Assembly (NCBI GenBank): GCA_945869365.1
Contig: CAMBOW010000059.1
Coordinates: forward strand, 1 to 12,863
Length of the DNA: 12,863 bases
Reading direction: 5' to 3'
Origin: Flavobacterium psychrophilum
GTDB taxonomy: Bacteria > Bacteroidota > Bacteroidia > Flavobacteriales > Flavobacteriaceae
The translations under genes were made by a program, and so were the position numbers. The notes below the pieces were generated by a model that saw only the letters and a list, made by a program, of their open reading frames with translations, had not been told where the DNA came from and ran no database searches. This document shows, piece after piece, positions 11,997-12,863 of this stretch; positions within the stretch are counted from its first letter, which is position 1; each line of letters starts with the position of its first letter.

Positions 11997-12863
11997 CGTT
12001 TGAATTGCTTTTTGCAAACGAGCGATTGTTTCGGTTTTGCCAATTAGTTCGGCAATATCAAACAAATGAGGTCCTTTTAAGGCGCCCACCAAACTCAATC
12101 GAAACGGCTGCATGATTCTACCCATTCCAATTTCATGTGTGGTCATCCATTCTTTTACCGTGTTTTCAATTTGAAGGGAGCTGAAATCTGCTATTCCATC
12201 TAATACCGTGATGAGTTGTTGCAACAAATCGGCCGTGTCTTCTTTCCAGTTTTTGGCCGCTTTTTCTTCATAGGCCGTTGGGGCTTCAAAAAAGTAATCA
12301 CTCAAACTCCAAAACTCGGCCACAAAATGTGCGCGTTCTTTGATTAAGCCTACAATTTTCTCCACTTTCTCCACAGGACAATCAAGTCCTTTTGCAGTCA
12401 GTTCTTTAGAAAAAGTTTCGGCCAATACGCGGTTGTCTTGCCGCTGCAAGTACTGGTGGTTGAACCACTTATTTTTCTCCGGATCAAATTTGGCTCCCGC
12501 TTTGTGAATGCGATTCAAATCAAAAGCATTTACCAATTCGTCTAAGCTAAATAGTTCTTTTTCGGTTCCGTCATTCCAACCCAACAAGGCCAAGAAATTG
12601 ACTACTGTTTCTGGAAAATACCCTTGTTCGCGGTAGCCAGACGAAACGCCTTCGCTTGTTTTCCATTCTAATGGAAAAACCGGAAAGCCCAGTTTATCGC
12701 CGTCGCGTTTGGATAATTTTCCGTTCCCAATAGGTTTTAATAAAAGCGGCAAATGGGCAAATTCGGGTGCTTCCCAACCAAAAGCACGGTACAACAGTAC
12801 ATGCAAAGGCATCGAAGGCAACCATTCTTCCCCACGAATCACGTGCGACGTTTCCATAAGGTG
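11991..12863 (-). CDS. gltX: Glutamyl-tRNA synthetase, N-terminus cut by window edge
   Basis: An open frame of 290 codons plus stop enters from the right edge. Its first visible residues are HLMETSHVIRGEEWLPSMP, the conserved GluRS segment, so the Met there is internal and is not the start. KPIGNGKLSKRDGDKLG carries the KMSKS-like loop (K-L-S-K-R). NFLALLGWNDGTEKELFSLDEL, then FDLNRIHKAGAKFDPEKNKW, are typical GluRS stem-contact blocks, and the rest is the helical anticodon-binding domain, ending QKAIQTL. About 200 N-terminal residues, including the HIGH motif, lie outside the window. The enzyme charges tRNA-Glu with glutamate. Because glnS is also present, this GluRS is presumably the discriminating type that does not need to charge tRNA-Gln. 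The stop codon lies against the stop of the convergent barrel gene, with a 6-bp overlap. Confidence 0.96.
   Translation of the reverse strand, partial: HLMETSHVIRGEEWLPSMPLHVLLYRAFGWEAPEFAHLPLLLKPIGNGKLSKRDGDKLGFPVFPLEWKTSEGVSSGYREQGYFPETVVNFLALLGWNDGTEKELFSLDELVNAFDLNRIHKAGAKFDPEKNKWFNHQYLQRQDNRVLAETFSKELTAKGLDCPVEKVEKIVGLIKERAHFVAEFWSLSDYFFEAPTAYEEKAAKNWKEDTADLLQQLITVLDGIADFSSLQIENTVKEWMTTHEIGMGRIMQPFRLSLVGALKGPHLFDIAELIGKTETIARLQKAIQTL

Noticed and set aside
12855..12857. ATG within the right-edge frame taken as the start of a 288-residue gltX
   Set aside because: The frame stays open to the edge and the Met lies inside the conserved GluRS block HLMETSHVIRGEEW. The gene is truncated by the window, not naturally short.
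1..12863. Mobile element, phage, CRISPR or defence system
   Set aside because: I saw no regularly spaced repeats, transposase or integrase motifs, terminal inverted repeats or attachment-site duplication at the tRNA. All recognised genes are core-type.

Overview
The window looks like chromosomal DNA of a member of the Flavobacteriaceae (Bacteroidota). Three things point that way. The protein families are typical of the group: a GH3-like protein, a head-GIN-domain protein, an outer-membrane beta-barrel protein, and a GlnRS and GltX pair. The genes lack Shine-Dalgarno sequences and have A-rich leaders instead. Several start sites carry the Bacteroidota -7 promoter element TAnnTTTG. I see no transposase, phage gene, integrase, CRISPR array or restriction system, so this is mostly housekeeping DNA.

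Left part (1-3760). Four minus-strand genes are packed tightly in transcription order: an M23/LytM-like envelope protein with an altered active site, a small SdpI-family membrane protein (2-nt gap), a GH3-family protein (3-nt gap), and a conserved protein of unknown function that runs off the left edge and has its own -7 element. tatA is divergent from the M23 gene and ends in a strong intrinsic terminator.

Middle (3760-5050). rpiB (minus) converges on tatA and diverges from rnr. Downstream of rpiB lies a GC-rich hairpin islet. Between rpiB and rnr is a very AT-rich non-coding stretch of 644 bp. It holds a cluster of the 9-mer TTATAAACA in both orientations (five exact copies and four one-mismatch copies), including a 12-bp perfect palindrome and a 9-bp inverted repeat. 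Several sites lie within one or two mismatches of the DnaA box TTATCCACA. This is the most interesting part of the window: a candidate replication origin, or alternatively a multi-site operator.

Right part (5051-12863). rnr is followed by a secreted head-GIN-domain protein and a LysE-type exporter, all on the plus strand. A bidirectional terminator is shared with tRNA-Cys(GCA), which is on the minus strand downstream of folB. folB diverges from glnS. GlnS carries a C-terminal extension of about 140 residues beyond the normal end of the enzyme. A beta-barrel protein starts 1 nt after glnS. Its stop codon overlaps, tail to tail, the end of gltX, which runs off the right edge.

Taken together the genes cover RNA turnover (RNase R), tRNA charging (GlnRS, GluRS, tRNA-Cys), pentose phosphate metabolism (RpiB), folate synthesis (FolB) and envelope biology (TatA, M23-like, SdpI-like, beta-barrel). 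Most genes left of the AT-rich region read left and most to its right read right, which fits an origin but does not prove one.
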